Source of the DNA: Hydractinia symbiolongicarpus
Taxonomy: Eukaryota; Cnidaria; Hydrozoa; Anthoathecata; Hydractiniidae
DNA: 64,000 bases
Direction: 5' to 3'
Assembly: GCF_029227915.1 (NCBI RefSeq)
Contig: NC_079881.1
Coordinates: 31,101,501-31,165,500 of the forward strand
The first letter of the stretch is position 1. The number at the start of each line of letters is the position of its first letter. The notes beneath the pieces were generated by a model that saw only the letters and a list, made by a program, of their open reading frames with translations, had not been told where the DNA came from and did not search any database. The translations under genes and the position numbers were made by a program. Shown piece after piece: positions 25,401 to 39,790 of the stretch.

Positions 25401-25892
25401 GGAGTCCCATTTTCTCATTTATCACATTTATCAGGTCACAGTCCAAGGTTAGTTCAATTAAGTCCCACAGTCATTCGTTTCATTGTTAAAAGCGATGCAA
25501 CCTAGTAATATCAAAACAAATATCGCTAAATACATGTTGGTACGAATATGTGACCCAACCGTTGTAAATCAAACGGACTGACACCGTTAGAAAGTCAATA
25601 AAATGTAGTTTATAGAACTGTTGATATTTCTTCAGCGCGCGATAAGGGCTAGGATTGGTCTCACAGTAAAGAATAACTTATTTATCTAAATTTTTAAAAG
25701 AAGCGCTACCACAGAGCCCAGTGTAAACGCTGAGTTCCGGCAATCATGTCAAATTGAGAAGAATGTTATTTCTTGGAGTCCAATTTTCTCATTTATCACA
25801 TTTATTAGGTCACAGTCCAAAGTTATTTCAATTAAGTCCCACAGTCAATCGTTTCATTGTTAAAAGCGATGCAAGCTAGTAATATCAAAAAA
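21780..25892. repeat. HOR-C version 2: eleven monomers, 4113 bp
   Basis: Anchors 22128, 22502, 22876, 23251, 23626, 23999, 24373, 24747, 25121, 25494 and 25868 each recur exactly 4113 bp downstream, with no indel across eleven monomers. Rare variants are retained in the partner, including TTATTCCTTGG with TTCTTATTTATC, TTTATGAAATTT, TTTAAAAAGATGC, GTAATCACTAAAATTCGG, CATGTTCGTACG, CACAGAGCCC and GAGTCCCATTTTC. I found no difference in the segments I compared. A two-monomer (747-bp) repeat lies inside it, with TTTATAGAACTG at about 24864 and 25611. Confidence 0.93.
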
Positions 25893-28800
25893 AATATCGC
25901 TAAATACATGTTGGTACGAATATTTGACCCAACCGTTGTAACTAAAACGGACTGACTCCAATAAAAAGTCAATAAGATGTAGTTTTTGAAACTGTCGCTA
26001 TTTCTTCAGCGCGCGATAACGGCTAGGATTGGTCCCACAGTAAAAAATGACTTATCAATGTAAATTTTTAAAAGAAGCGCTACACAGCGCTCAGTGTAAA
26101 CGCTGAGTTTCGGCAATCATGTTATATTAAGAAGAATTTTATTTCTTGGAGTCCAATTTTCTCATTTATCACATTTATCAGGTCACAGTCCAAGGTTAGT
26201 TCAATTAAGTCCCACAGTCATTCGTTTCATTGTTAAAAGCGATGCAACCTAGTAATATCAAAAAAAATATCGTTAAATACATGTTGGTACTAATATCTGA
26301 CTCAACCGTTGTAACTCAAACGGACTGACACCGTTAGAAAGTCAATAAAATGTAGTTTTTGAAACTGTCGATATTTCTTCAGCGCGCGATGACGGCTAGG
26401 ATTGGTCCCGCAATAAAAAATGAGTTATTAATCTAAATTTTTAAATGAGGTGCTACCACAGCGCCCAGTGTTATCGCTGAGTTCCGGCAATCATGTAAAA
26501 TTGAGAAGAATGTTATTCCTTGGAGTCCAATTTTCTTATTTATCACATTTAATAGGTCACAGTCCAAAGTTAGTTCAATTAAGTCCCACAGTCAATCGTT
26601 TCATTGTTAAAAGCGATGCAAGCTAGTAATATCAAAAAAAATATCGCTAAATACATGTTGGTACGAATATTTGACCCAACCGTTGTAACTAAAACGGACT
26701 GACACCGTTAGAAAGTCAATGAAATGTAGTTTTTGAAACTGTGGATATTACTTCAGCGCGCGATAACGGATAGGATTGGTCCCACAGTAAAGAATGAGTT
26801 ATTAATCTAAATTTTTAAATGAAGCGCTACACCAGCGTCCAGTGTAATCGCTGAGTTCAGGCAATCACGTCAAATTAAGAAGAATGTTATTTCTTGGAGT
26901 CTAATTGTCTCATTTATGAAATTTATCAGGTTACAGTCTATAGTTAGTTCAATTAAGTCCCACAGTCAATCGTTTCATTGTTTAAAAAGATGCAACCAAG
27001 TAATATCAGAAAAATACCGCTAAATACATGTTGGTACGAATATGTGACACAACCGTTGAAACTCAAACGGACTGACATCGTTAGAAAGTCAGTGAAATGT
27101 AGCCTTTGAAACTGTCTCTATTTCTTCAGCGCGCGCTAACGGCTAGGATTGGTCCCACAGTAAAAAAATGACTTTTTTTAGCTTAATTCTTAAATGACGC
27201 GCTACCACAGCGCCCAGTGTAATCGCTAAAGTTCGGCAATCATGTCAAATTAAGAATAATGTTATTTCTTGGAGTCCAATTGTCTCATTTATCACATTTA
27301 TCAGGTCACAGTCCAAGATTAGTTCAATTAAGTCCCACAGTCATTCGTTTCATTGTTAAAAGCGATGCAACCTAGTAATATCAAAAAAATGTCACTAAAT
27401 ACATGTTGGTACGAATATGTGACACAACCGTTGAAACTCAAACGGACTGACATCGTTAGAAAGTCAGTGAAATGTAGCCTTTGAAACTGTCTCTATTTCT
27501 TCAGCACGCGCTAACGGCTAGGATTGGTCCCACAGTAAAAAAATGACTTTTTTTAGCTTAATTCTTAAATGACGCGCTACCACAGCGCCCAGTGTAATCA
27601 CTAAAATTCGGCAATCATGTCAAATTGAGAATAATGTTATATCTTGGAGTCCAATTGTCTCATTTATCACATTTATCAGGTCACAGTCCAAGATTAGTTC
27701 AATTAAGTCCCACAGTCATTCGTTTCATTGTTAAAAGCGATGCAACCTAGTAATATCAAAAAAATGTCGCTAAATACATGTTGGTACGAATATGTGACCC
27801 AACCGTTCTAACTCAAACGGACTGACACCGTTAGAAAGTCAATGACATGTAGTTTTTGAAACTGTCGATATTTTTTCAGCGCGCGATAACAGATAGGATT
27901 GGTCCCACAGTAAAGAATGACTTATTTATCTAAATTTTTAAATGAAGCGCTAAACCAGCGTACAGTGTAATCGCTGAAGTTCGGCAATCATGTCAAATTC
28001 AGAAGAATGTTATTTCTTGGAGTCCAATTGTCTCATTTATCACATTTATCAGGACACAGTCCAAAGTTAGTTCAATTAAGTCCCACAGTCATTCGTTTCA
28101 TTGTTAAAAGCGATGCAACCTAGTAATATCGAAACAAATATCGCTAAATACATGTTGGTACGAATATGTGACCCAACCGTTCTAACTCAAACGGACTGAC
28201 ACCGTTAAAAAGTCAATGAAATGTAGTTTTTAAAACTGTCGATATTACTTCAGCGCGCGATAACAGATTGGATTGGTCCCACAGTAAAGAATGACTTATT
28301 AAACTAAATTTTTACATGAAGTGCTACCACAGCACCCAGTGTAATCGCTGAAGTTCGGCAGTCATGTCAAATTAAGAAGAATGTTATTTCTTGGAGTCCA
28401 ATTGTCTCATTTATCACATTTATCATGTCACAGTCCAAAGTTAGTTCAATTAAGTCCCACAGTCATTCGTTTCATTGTTAAAAGCGATGCAACCTAGTAA
28501 TATCAAAACAAATATCGCTAAATACATGTTCGTACGAATATGTGACCCAACTGTTGTAACTCAAACGGACTAACACCGTTAGAAAGTCAATGAAATGTAG
28601 TTTTTGAAACTGTCTATACTTCTTCAGCGCGCGATAACGGCTAGGATTAGTTCCACAGTAAAAAATGAGTTAATAATCTAAATTTTTAAATGAAGTGCTA
28701 CCACAGCGCCCAGTGTTATCGCTGAGTTCCGGCAATCATGCCAAATTGAGAAGAATGTTATTTCTTGGAGTCAAATTTTCTCATTTATCACATTTATTAG

Positions 28801-30005
28801 GTCACAGTAAAAAGTTAGTTCAATTAAGTCCCACAGTCATTCGTTTCATTGTTAAAAGCGATGCAACCTAGTAATATCAAAACAAATATCGCTAAATACA
28901 TGTTGGTACGAATATGTGACCCAACCGTTGTAAATCAAACGGACTGACACCGTTAGAAAGTCAATAAAATGTAGTTTATAGAACTGTTGATATTTCTTCA
29001 GCGCGCGATAAGGGCTAGGATTGGTCTCACAGTAAAGAATAACTTATTTATCTAAATTTTTAAAAGAAGCGCTACCACAGAGCCCAGTGTAAACGCTGAG
29101 TTCCGGCAATCATGTCAAATTGAGAAGAATGTTATTTCTTGGAGTCCAATTTTCTCATTTATCACATTTATTAGGTCACAGTAAAAAGTTAGTTCAATTA
29201 AGTCCCACAGTCAATCGTTTCATTGTTAAAAGCGATGCAACCTAGTAATATGAAAAAAAATATCGCTAAATACATGTTGGTACGAATATTTGACCCAACC
29301 GTTGTAACTAAAACGGACTGACACCAATAAAAAGTCAATAAGATGTAGTTTTTGAAACTGTCGCTATTTCTTCAGCGCGCGATAACGGCTAGGATTGGTC
29401 CCACAGTAAAAAATGACTTATCAATGTAAATTTTTAAAAGAAGCGCTACACAGCGCCCAGTGTAAACGCTGAGTTCCGGCAATCATGTTGTATTAAGAAG
29501 AATGTTATTTCTTGGAGTCCCATTTTCTCATTTATCACATTTATCAGGTCACAGTCCAAGGTTAGTTCAATTAAGTCCCACAGTCATTCGTTTCATTGTT
29601 AAAAGCGATGCAACCTAGTAATATCAAAACAAATATCGCTAAATACATGTTGGTACGAATATGTGACCCAACCGTTGTAAATCAAACGGACTGACACCGT
29701 TAGAAAGTCAATAAAATGTAGTTTATAGAACTGTTGATATTTCTTCAGCGCGCGATAAGGGCTAGGATTGGTCTCACAGTAAAGAATAACTTATTTATCT
29801 AAATTTTTAAAAGAAGCGCTACCACAGAGCCCAGTGTAAACGCTGAGTTCCGGCAATCATGTCAAATTGAGAAGAATGTTATTTCTTGGAGTCCAATTTT
29901 CTCATTTATCACATTTATTAGGTCACAGTCCAAAGTTATTTCAATTAAGTCCCACAGTCAATCGTTTCATTGTTAAAAGCGATGCAAGCTAGTAATATCA
30001 AAAAA
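25893..30005. repeat. HOR-C version 3: near-identical 4113-bp partner
   Basis: This is an exact-offset copy of 21780-25892. The homology continues a further 60 bp or so past the unit, then breaks near 30065, where GACACCGTTAGAAAG replaces GACTCCAATAAAAAG; a first substitution, GAGTATTTG for GAATATTTG, is already visible at about 30033. The near absence of differences over more than 4 kb, in an array where neighbouring versions differ at many sites, means either a very recent unequal exchange or a collapse or duplication in the assembly. Confidence 0.93.
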
Positions 30006-33000
30006 AATATCGCTAAATACATGTTGGTACGAGTATTTGACCCAACCGTTGTAACTAAAACGGACTGACACCGTTAGAAAGTCAATGAAATGTAGTTTTT
30101 GAATCTGTCGATATTACTTCAGCGCGCGATAACGGATAGGATTAGTCCCACAGTAAAGAATGAGTTATTTATCTAAATTTTTAAATGAAGCGCTACACCA
30201 GCGTCCAGTGTAATCGCTGAGTTCCGGCAATCACGTCAAATTAAGAAGAATGTTATTTCTTGGAGTCTAATTGTCTCATTTATCAAATTTATCAGGTTAC
30301 AGTCTAAAGTTAGTTCAATTAAATCCCACAGTCAATCGTTTCATTGTTTAAAGCGATGCAACCAAGTAATATCAGAAAAATACCGCCAAATACATGTTGG
30401 TACGAATATGTGACACAACCGTTGAAACTCAAACGGACTGACATCTTTAGAAAGTCAATAAAATGTAGTTTATAAAACTGTTGATATTTCTTCAGCGCGC
30501 GATAAGGGCTAGGATTGGTCTCACAGTAAAGAATAACTTATTTATCTAAATTTTTAAAAGTAGCGCTACCACAGCGCCCAGTGTAAACGCTGAGTTCCGG
30601 CAATCATGTTGTATTAAGAAGAATGTTATTTCTTGGAGTCCCATTTTCTCATTTATCACATTTATCAGGTCACAGTCCAAGGTTAGTTCAATTAAGTCCC
30701 ACAGTCATTCGTTTCATTGTTAAAAGCGATGCAACCTAGTAATATCAAAAAAAATATCGTTAAATACATGTTGGTACTAATATCTAACTCAACCGTTGTA
30801 ACTCAAACGGACTGACACCGTTAGAAAGTCAATAAAATGTAGTTTTTGAAACTGTCGATATTTCTTCAGCGCGCGATGACGGCTAGGATTGGTCCCGCAG
30901 TAAAAAATGAGTTATTAATCTCAATTTTTAAATGAGGTGCTACAACAGCGCCCAGTGTTATCGCTGAGTTCCGGCAATCATGTAAAATTAAGAAGAATGT
31001 TATTTCTTGGAGTCCAATTTTCTCATTTATCACATTTAATAGGTCACAGTCCAAAGTTAGTTCAATTAAGTCCCACAGTCAATCGTTTCATTGTTAAAAG
31101 CGATGCAAGCTAGTAATATCAAAAAAAATATCGCTAAATACATGTTGGTACGAATATTTGACCCAACCGTTGTAACTAAAACGGACTGACACCGTTAGAA
31201 AGTCAATGAAATGTAGTTTTTGAAACTGTCTCTATTTCTTCAGCGCGCGCTAACGGCTAGGATTGGTCCCACAGTAAAAAAATGACTTTTTTTAGCTTAA
31301 TTCTTAAATGACGCGCTACCACAGCGCCCAGTGTAATCGCTAAAGTTCGGCAATCATGTCAAATTAAGAATAATGTTATTTCTTGGAGTCCAATTGTCTC
31401 ATTTATCACATTTATCAGGTCACAGTCCAAGATTAGTTCAATTAAGTCCCACAGTCATTCGTTTCATTGTTAAAAGCGATGCAACCAAGTAATATCAGAA
31501 AAATACCGCTAAATACATGTTGGTACGAATATGTGACACAACCGTTGAAACTCAAACGGATTGACATCGTTAGAAAGTCAGTGAAATGTAGCCTTTGAAA
31601 CTGTCTCTATTTCTTCAGCGCGCGCTAACGCTAAGGATTGGTCCCACAGTAAAAAAATGACTTTTTTTAGCTTAATTCTTAAATGGCGCGCTACCACAGC
31701 GCCCAGTGTAATCGCTAAAGTTCGGCAATCATGTCAAATTAAGAATAATGTTATTTCTTGGAGTCCAATTGTCTCATTTATCACATTTATCAGGTCACAG
31801 TCCAAGATTAGTTCAATTAAGTCCCACAGTCATTCGTTTCATTGTTAAAAGCGATGCAACCTAGTAATATCAAAAAAATGTCGCTAAATACATGTTGGTA
31901 CGAATATGTGACACAACCGTTGAAACTCAAACGGACTGACATCGTTAGAAAGTCAGTGAAATTTAGCTTTTGAAACTGTCTCTATTTCTTCAGCACGCGC
32001 TAACGGCTAGGATTGGTCCCACAGTAAAAAAATGACTTTTTTTAGCTTAATTCTTAAATGACGCGCTACCACAGCGCCCAGTGTAATCGCTAAAATTCGG
32101 CAATCATGTCAAATTAAGAATAATGTTATATCTTGGAGTCCAATTGTCTCATTTATCACATTTATCAGGTCACAGTCCAAGATTAGTTCAATTAAGTCCC
32201 ACAGTCATTCGTTTCATTGTTAAAAGCGATGCAACCTAGTAATATCAAAAAAATGTCGCTAAATACATGTTGGTACGAATATGTGACCCAACCGTTCTAA
32301 CTCAAACGGACTGACACCGTTAGAAAGTCAATGACATGTAGTTTTTGAAACTGTCGATATTTTTTCAGCGCGCGATAACAGATAGGATTGGTCCCACAGT
32401 AAAGAATGACTTATTTATCTAAATTTTTAAATGAAGCGCTAAACCAGCGTACAGTGTAATCGCTGAAGTTCGGCAATCATGTCAAATTCAGAAGAATGTT
32501 ATTTCTTGGAGTCCAATTGTCTCATTTATCACATTTATCAGGACACAGTCCAAAGTTAGTTCAATTAAGTCCCACAGTCATTCGTTTCATTGTTAAAAAA
32601 GATGCAACCTAGTAATATCGAAACAAATATCGCTAAATACATGTTGGTACGAATATGTGACCCAACCGTTCTAACTCAAACGGACTGACACCGTTAAAAA
32701 GTCAATGAAATGTAGTTTTTAAAACTGTCGATATTACTTCAGCGCGCGATAACAGATTGGATTGGTCCCACAGTAAAGAATGACTTATTAAACTAAATTT
32801 TTACATGAAGTGCTACCACAGCACCCAGTGTAATCGCTGAAGTTCGGCAGTCATGTCAAATTAAGAAGAATGTTATTTCTTGGAGTCCAATTGTCTCATT
32901 TATCACATTTATCATGTCACAGTCCAAAGTTAGTTCAATTAAGTCCCACAGTCATTCGTTTCATTGTTAAAAGCGATGCAACCTAGTAATATCAAAACAA

Positions 33001-34120
33001 ATATCGCTAAATACATGTTGGTACGAATATGTGACCAAACCGTTGTAACTCAAACGGACTAACACCGTTAGAAAGTCAATGAAATGTAGTTTTTGAAACT
33101 GTCTATACTTCTTCAGCGCGCGATAACGGCTAGGATTAGTTCCACAGTAAAAAATGAGTTAATAATCTAAATTTTTAAATGAAGTGCTACCACAGCGCCC
33201 AGTGTTATCGCTGAGTTCCGGCAATCATGCCAAATTGAGAAGAATGTTATTTCTTGGAGTCAAATTTTCTCATTTATCACATTTACTAGGTCACAGTAAA
33301 AAGTTAGTTCAATTAAGTCCCACAGTCATTCGTTTCATTGTTAAAAGCGATGCAACCTAGTAATATCAAAACAAATATCGCTAAATACATGTTGGTACGA
33401 ATATGTGACCCAACCGTTGTAAATCAAACGGACTGACACCGTTAGAAAGTCAATAAAATGTAGTTTATAGAACTGTTGATATTTCTTCAGCGCGCGATAA
33501 GGGCTAGGATTGGTCTCACAGTAAAGAATAACTTATTTATCTAAATTTTTAAAAGAAGCGCTACCACAGAGCCCAGTGTAAACGCTGAGTTCCGCCAATC
33601 ATGTCAAATTGAGAAGAATGTTATTTCTTGGTGTCCAATTTTCTCATTTATCACATTTATTATGTCACAGTCCAAAGTTAGTTCAATTAAGTCCCACAGT
33701 CATTCGTTTCATTGTTAAAAGCGATGCAACCTAGTAATATCAAAAAAATATCGCTAAATACATGTTGGTACGAATATCTGACTCAACCGTTGTAACTCAA
33801 ACGGACTGACACCGTTAGAAAGTCAATAAAATGTAGTTTTTGAAACTGTCGATATTTCTTCAGCGCGCGATGACGGCTAGGATTGGTCCCGCAGTAAAAA
33901 ATGAGTTATTAATCTAAATTTTTAAATGAAGTGCTACAACAGCGCCCAGTGTTATCGCTGAGTTCCGGCAATCATGTAAAATTGAGAAGAATGTTATTTC
34001 TTGGAGTCCAATTTTCTCATTTATCACATTTATTAAATCACAGTCCAAAGTTAGTTCAATTAAGTCCCACAGTCAATCGTTTCATTGTTAAAAGCGATGC
34101 AAGCTAGTAATATCAAAAAA
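30006..34120. repeat. HOR-C version 4: rearranged eleven-monomer unit
   Basis: The anchors are 30355, 30728, 31102, 31478, 31853, 32228, 32601, 32975, 33349, 33723 and 34096. Monomers 30728 to 33723 match 26241 to 29234 at 4487-4489 bp, because one CCAAGTAATATCAG-type monomer (30355, with the private CCGCCAAATAC) is inserted at the start. The unit's end differs: the 33723 monomer changes halfway to the type with TCTGACTCAACC and GCTACAACAGCG. Monomers 29981 and 30355 recur at 34096 and 34470 (4115 bp), so the modified unit begins to repeat again after 34096. Confidence 0.83.
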
Positions 34121-36800
34121 AATATTGCTAAATACATGTTGGTACGAGTATTTGACCCAACCGTTGTAACTAAAACGGACTGACACCGTTAGAAAGTCAA
34201 TGAAATGTAGTTTTTGAAACTGTCGATATTACTTCAGCGCGCGATAACGGATAGGATTAGTCCCACAGTAAAGAATGAGTTATTTATCTAAATTTTTAAA
34301 TGAAGCGCTACACCAGCGTCCAGTGTAATCGCTGAGTTCCGGCAATCACGTCAAATTAAGAAGAATGTTATTTCTTGGAGTCTAATTGTCTCATTTATCA
34401 AATTTATCAGGTTACAGTCTAAAGTTAGTTCAATTAAGTCCCACAGTCAATCGTTTCATTGTTTAAAGCGATGCAACCAAGTAATATCAGAAAAATACCG
34501 CCAAATACATGTTGGTACGAATATTTGACCCAACCGTTGTAACTAAAACGGACTGACACCGTTAGAAAGTCAATGAAATGTAGTTTTTGAAACTGTCTCT
34601 ATTTCTTCAGCGCGCGCTAACGGCTAGGATTGGTCCCACAGTAAAAAAATGACTTTTTTTAGCTTAATTCTTAAATGACGCGCTACCACAGCGCCCAGTG
34701 TAATCGCTAAAGTTCGGCAATCATGTCAAATTAAGAATAATGTTATTTCTTGGAGTCCAATTGTCTCATTTATCACATTTATCAGGTCACAGTCCAAGAT
34801 TAGTTCAATTAAGTCCCACAGTCATTCGTTTCATTGTTAAAAGCGATGCAACCTAGTAATATCAAAAAAATGTCGCTAAATACATGTTGGTACGAATATG
34901 TGACACAACCGTTGAAACTCAAACGGACTGACATCGTTAGAAAGTCAGTGAAATGTAGCCTTTGAAACTGTCTCTATTTCTTCAGCGCGCGCTAACGGCT
35001 AGGATTGGTCCCACAGTAAAAAAATGACTTTTTTTAGCTTAATTCTTAAATTACGCGCTACCACAGCGCCCAGTGTAATCGCTAAAGTTCGGCAATCATG
35101 TCAAATTAAGAATAATGTTATTTCTTGGAGTCCAATTGTCTCATTTATCACATTTATCAGGTCACAGTCCAAGATTAGTTCAATTAAGTCCCACAGTCAT
35201 TCGTTTCATTGTTAAAAGCGATGCAACCTAGTAATATCAAAAAAATGTCGCTAAATACATGTTGGTACGAATATGTGACCCAACCGTTCTAACTCAAACG
35301 GACTGACACCGTTAGAAAGTCAAAGACATGTAGTTATTGAAACTGTCGATATTTCTTCAGCGCGCGATAACAGATAGGATTGGTCCCACAGTAAAAAATG
35401 ACTTATTTATCTAAATTTTTAAATGAAGCGCTAAACCAGCGTACAGTGTAATCGCTGAAGTTCGGCAATCATGTCAAATTTAGAAGAATGTTATTTCTTG
35501 GAGTCCAATTGTCTCATTTATCACATTTATCAGGACACAGTCCAAAGTTAGTTCAATTAAGTCCCACAGTCATTCGTTTCATTGTTAAAAGCGATGCAAC
35601 CTAGTAATATCAAAAAAATGTCGCTAAATACATGTTGGTACGAATATGTGACCCAACCGTTCTAACTCAAACGAACTGACACCGTTAGAAAGTCAATGAC
35701 ATGTAGTTTTTGAAACTGTCGATATTTCTTCAGCGCGCGATAACAGATAGGATTGGTCCCACAGTAAAAAATGACTTATTTATCTAAATTTTTAAATGAA
35801 GCGCTAAACCAGCGTACAGTGTAATCGCTGAAGTTCGGCAATCATGTCAAATTCAGAAGAATGTTATTTCTTGGAGTCCAATTGTCTCATTTATCACATT
35901 TATCAGGACACAGTCCAAAGTTAGTTCAATTAAGTCCCACAGTCATTCGTTTCATTGTTAAAAGCGATGCAACCTAGTAATATCGAAACAAATATCGCTA
36001 AATACATGTTGGTACGAATATGTGACCCAACCGTTCTAACTCAAACGGACTGACACCGTTAGAACGTCAATGAAATGTAGTTTTTAAAACTGTCGATATT
36101 ACCTCAGCGCGCGATAACAGATTGGATTGGTCCCACAGTAAAGAATGACTTATTAAACTAAATTTTTAAATGAAGTGCTACCACAGCGCCCAGTGTAATC
36201 GCTGAAGTTCGGCAGTCATGTCAAATTTGGAAGAATGTTATTTCTTGGAGTCCAATTGTCTCATTTATCACATTTATCATGTCACAGTCCAAAGTTAGTT
36301 CATTTAAGTCCCACAGTCATTCGTTTCATTGTTAAAAGCGATGCAACCCAGTAATATCAAGAAAAAGATCGCTAAATACATGTTGGTACGAATATTTGAC
36401 CCAACCGTTGTAACTCAAACGGACTGACACCATTAAAAAGTCAATCAAATGTAGTTTTTGAAACTGTCGCTATTTCTTCAGCGCGCAATAACGGCTAGGA
36501 TTGGTCCCACAGTAAAAAATGACTTATTAATGTAAATTTATAAAAGAAACGCTACCACAGCGCCCAGTGTAAACGCTGAGTTCCGGCAATCATGTCAAAT
36601 TAAGAAGAATGTTATTTCTTGGAGTCCAATTGTCTCATTTATCACATTTATCAGGTCACAGTCCAAAGTTAGTTCAATTAAGTCCCACAGTCAATCGTTT
36701 CATTGTTAAAAGCGATACAACCTTGTAATATCAAAAAAATATCGCTATATACATTTTGGTACGAATATGTGACCCACCGGTTGTAACTCAAACAGAGTGA
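34121..36800. repeat. Transition from HOR-C to HOR-E, with one duplicated monomer
   Basis: The anchors are 34470, 34845, 35220, 35593, 35966, 36340 and 36714. The 34470 monomer carries the private CCGCCAAATAC seen at 30355, then switches to a tail found after 31102 (TGTAGTTTTTGAAACTGTCTC). Monomers 35220 and 35593 are an adjacent 373-bp duplication sharing GATAACAGATAGG with AAAAAATGACTTATTTATC and GCTAAACCAGCGTAC. From 36340 a new subtype with CAACCCAGTAATATC and AAGAAAAAGATCG appears, which becomes part of HOR-E. Confidence 0.85.
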
Positions 36801-38295
36801 CACCGTTAGAACGTCAATGAAATGTAGTTTTTAAAACTGTCGATATTACTTCAGCGCGCGATAACAGATTGGATTGGTCCCACAGTAAAGAATGACTTAT
36901 TAAACTAAATTTTTAAATGAAGTGCTACCACAGCGCCCAGTGTAATCGCTGAAGTTCGGCAGTCATGTCAAATTAAGAAGAATGTTATTTCTTTGAGTCC
37001 AATTGTCTCATTTATCACATTTATCATGTCACAGTCCAAAGTTAGTTCAATTAAGTCCCACAGTCATTCGTTTCATTGTTAAAAGCGATGCAACCTAGTA
37101 ATATCAAAACAAATATCGCTAAATACATGTTGGTACGAATATGTGACCCAACCGTTGTAACTCAAACGGACTGACACCGTTAGAAAGTCATTGAAATGTA
37201 GTTTTTGAAACTGTCTATATTTCTTCAGCGCGCGATAACGGCTAGGATTGGTTCCACAGTAAAAAATGACTTATTAATCTAAATTTTTAAATGAAGTGCT
37301 ACCACAGCGCCCAGTGTTATCGCTGAGTTCCGGCAATCATGCCAAATTGAGAAGAATGTTATTTCTTGGAGTCAAATTTTCTCATTTATCACATTTATTA
37401 GGTCACAGTAAAAAGTTAGTTCAATTAAGTCCCACAGTCAATCGTTTCATTGTTAAAAGCGATGCAACCCAGTAATATCAAGAAAAAGATCGCTAAATAC
37501 ATGTTGGTACGAATATTTGACCCAACCGTTGTAACTCAAACGGACTGACACCATTAAAAAGTCAATCAAATGTAGTTTTTGAAACTGTTGCTATTTCTTC
37601 AGCGCGCAATAACGGCTAGGATTGGTCCCACAGTAAAAAATGACTTATTAATGTAAATTTCTAAAAGAAACGCTACCACAGCGCCCAGTGTAAACGCTGA
37701 GTTCCGGCAATTATGTCAAATTAAGAAGAATGTTATTTCTTGGAGTCCAATTGTCTCATTTATCACATTTATCAGGTCACAGTCCAAAGTTAGTTCAATT
37801 AAGTCCCACAGTCAATCGTTTCATTGTTAAAAGCGATGCAACCTTGTTCATCAAAAAAATATCGCTATATACATATTGGTACGAATATGTGACCCACCGG
37901 TTGTAACTCAAACGGAGTGACACCGTTAGAAAGTCAATGAAATGTAGTTTTTTGAAACTGTTGCTATTTCTTAAGCGCGCGATAACGGCCAGGATTTGTC
38001 CCACAGTAAAAAAATGACTTTTTTATCCTAATTCTTAAATGAAGCGGTACCACAGCGCCCAGTGTAATCGCTGAGTTTCGGCAATCATGTCAAATTAAGA
38101 AGAATGTTATTTCTTGGAGTACAATTGTCTCATTTATCACATTTATCAGGTCACAGTCCAAACTTAGTTCAATTAAGTCCCGCAGTCATTCGTTTCATTG
38201 TTAAAAGCGATGCAACCTAGTAATATCGAAACAAATATCGCTAAAAAAATGTTGGTACGAATATGTGACCCAACCGTTCTAACTCAAACGGACTG
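36801..38295. repeat. HOR-E copy 1: four-monomer unit of about 1496 bp
   Basis: Anchors 37087, 37461, 37835 and 38209 recur at 38583, 38957, 39331 and 39704. Order of types: CAAAACAAATATCG with CTGTCTATATTTC; CAACCCAG with AGAAAAAGATCG; CAACCTTGTTCATC with CTATATACATATTGG; and CGAAACAAATATCG with CTAAAAAAATGTTGG. The rare CAACCTTGTTCATC and the ATTATGTCAAATT variant (about 37711 and 39207) are shared with copy 2, which makes the copy relationship clear. Confidence 0.88.
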
Positions 38296-39790
38296 ACTCC
38301 GTTAGAACGTCAATGAAATGTAGTTTTTAAAACTCTCGATATTACTTCAGCGCGCGATAACAGATCGGATTGGTCCCACAGTAAAGAATGACTTATTAAA
38401 CTAAATTTTTAAATGAAGTGCTACCACAGCGCCCAGTGTAATCGCTGAAGTTCGGCAGTCATGTCAAATTAAGAAGAATGTTATTTCTTTGAGTCCAATT
38501 GTCTCATTTATCACATTTATCATGTCACAGTCCAAAGTTAGTTCAATTAAGTCCCACAGTCATTCGTTTCATTGTTAAAAGCGATGCAACCTAGTAATAT
38601 CAAAACAAATATCGCTAAATACATGTTGGTACGAATATGTGACCCAACCGTTGTAACTCAAACGGACTGACACCGTTAGAAAGTCAATGAAATGTAGTTT
38701 TTGAAACTGTCTATATTTCTTCAGCGCGCGATAACGGCTAGGATTGGTTCCACAGTAAAAAATGACTTATTAATCTAAATTTTTAAATGAAGTGCTACCA
38801 CAGCGCCCAGTGTTATCGCTGAGTTCCGGCAATCATGCCAAATTGAGAAGAATGTTATTTCTTTGAGTCAAATTTTCTCATTTATCACATTTATTAGGTC
38901 ACAGTAAAATGTTAGTTCAATTAAGTCCCACAGTCAATCGTTTCATTGTTAAAAGCGATGCAACCCAGTAATATCAAGAAAAAGATCGCTAAATACATGT
39001 TGGTACGAATATTTGACCCAACCGTTGTAACTCAAACGGACTGACACCATTAAAAAGTCAATCAAATGTAGTTTTTGAAACTGTTGCTATTTCTTCAGCG
39101 CGCAATAACGGCTAGGATTGGTCCCACAGTAAAAAATGACTTATTAATGTAAATTTCTAAAAGAAACGCTACCACAGCGCCCAGTGTAAACGCTGAGTTC
39201 CGGCAATTATGTCAAATTAAGAAGAATGTTATTTCTTGGAGTCCAATTGTCTCATTTATCACATTTATCAGGTCACAGTCCAAAGTTAGTTCAATTAAGT
39301 CCCACAGTCAATCGTTTCATTGTTAAAAGCGATGCAACCTTGTTCATCAAAAAAATATCGCTATATACATATTGGTACGAATATGTGACCCACCGGTTGT
39401 AACTCAAACGGAGTGACACCGTTAGAAAGTCAATGAAATGTAGTTTTTGAAACTGTTGCTATTTCTTAAGCGCGCGATAACGGCCAGGATTTGTCCCACA
39501 GTAAAAAAATGACTTTTTTATCCTAATTCTTAAATGAAGCGGTACCACAGCGCCCAGTGTAATCGCTGAGTTTCGGCAATCATGTCAAATTAAGAAGAAT
39601 GTTATTTCTTGGAGTCCAATTGTCTCATTTATCACATTTATCAGGTCACAGTCCAAACTTAGTTCAATTAAGTCCCGCAGTCATTCGTTTCATTGTTAAA
39701 AGCGATGCAACCTAGTAATATCGAAACAAATATCGCTAAAAAAATGTTGGTACGAATATGTGACCCAACCGTTCTAACTCAAACGGACTG
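38296..39790. repeat. HOR-E copy 2
   Basis: This is the tandem partner of the unit at 36801, at 1495-1496 bp. CTTTGAGTCC in place of CTTGGAGTCC is shared with copy 1 at about 36991 and 38488, and is absent from copy 3. Small differences such as AACTCTCGAT before and AACTGTCGAT after this copy separate the three. A single T was lost from a T run between copies 1 and 2 (TTTTTTGAAAC at about 37948 against TTTTTGAAAC), explaining the 1495/1496 alternation. Confidence 0.87.

Noticed and set aside
31657-31848. 63-codon open frame with a near-identical copy at 35024-35215
   Set aside because: Both sit in the same monomer subtype of the HOR-C family; their similarity is that of the DNA repeat.
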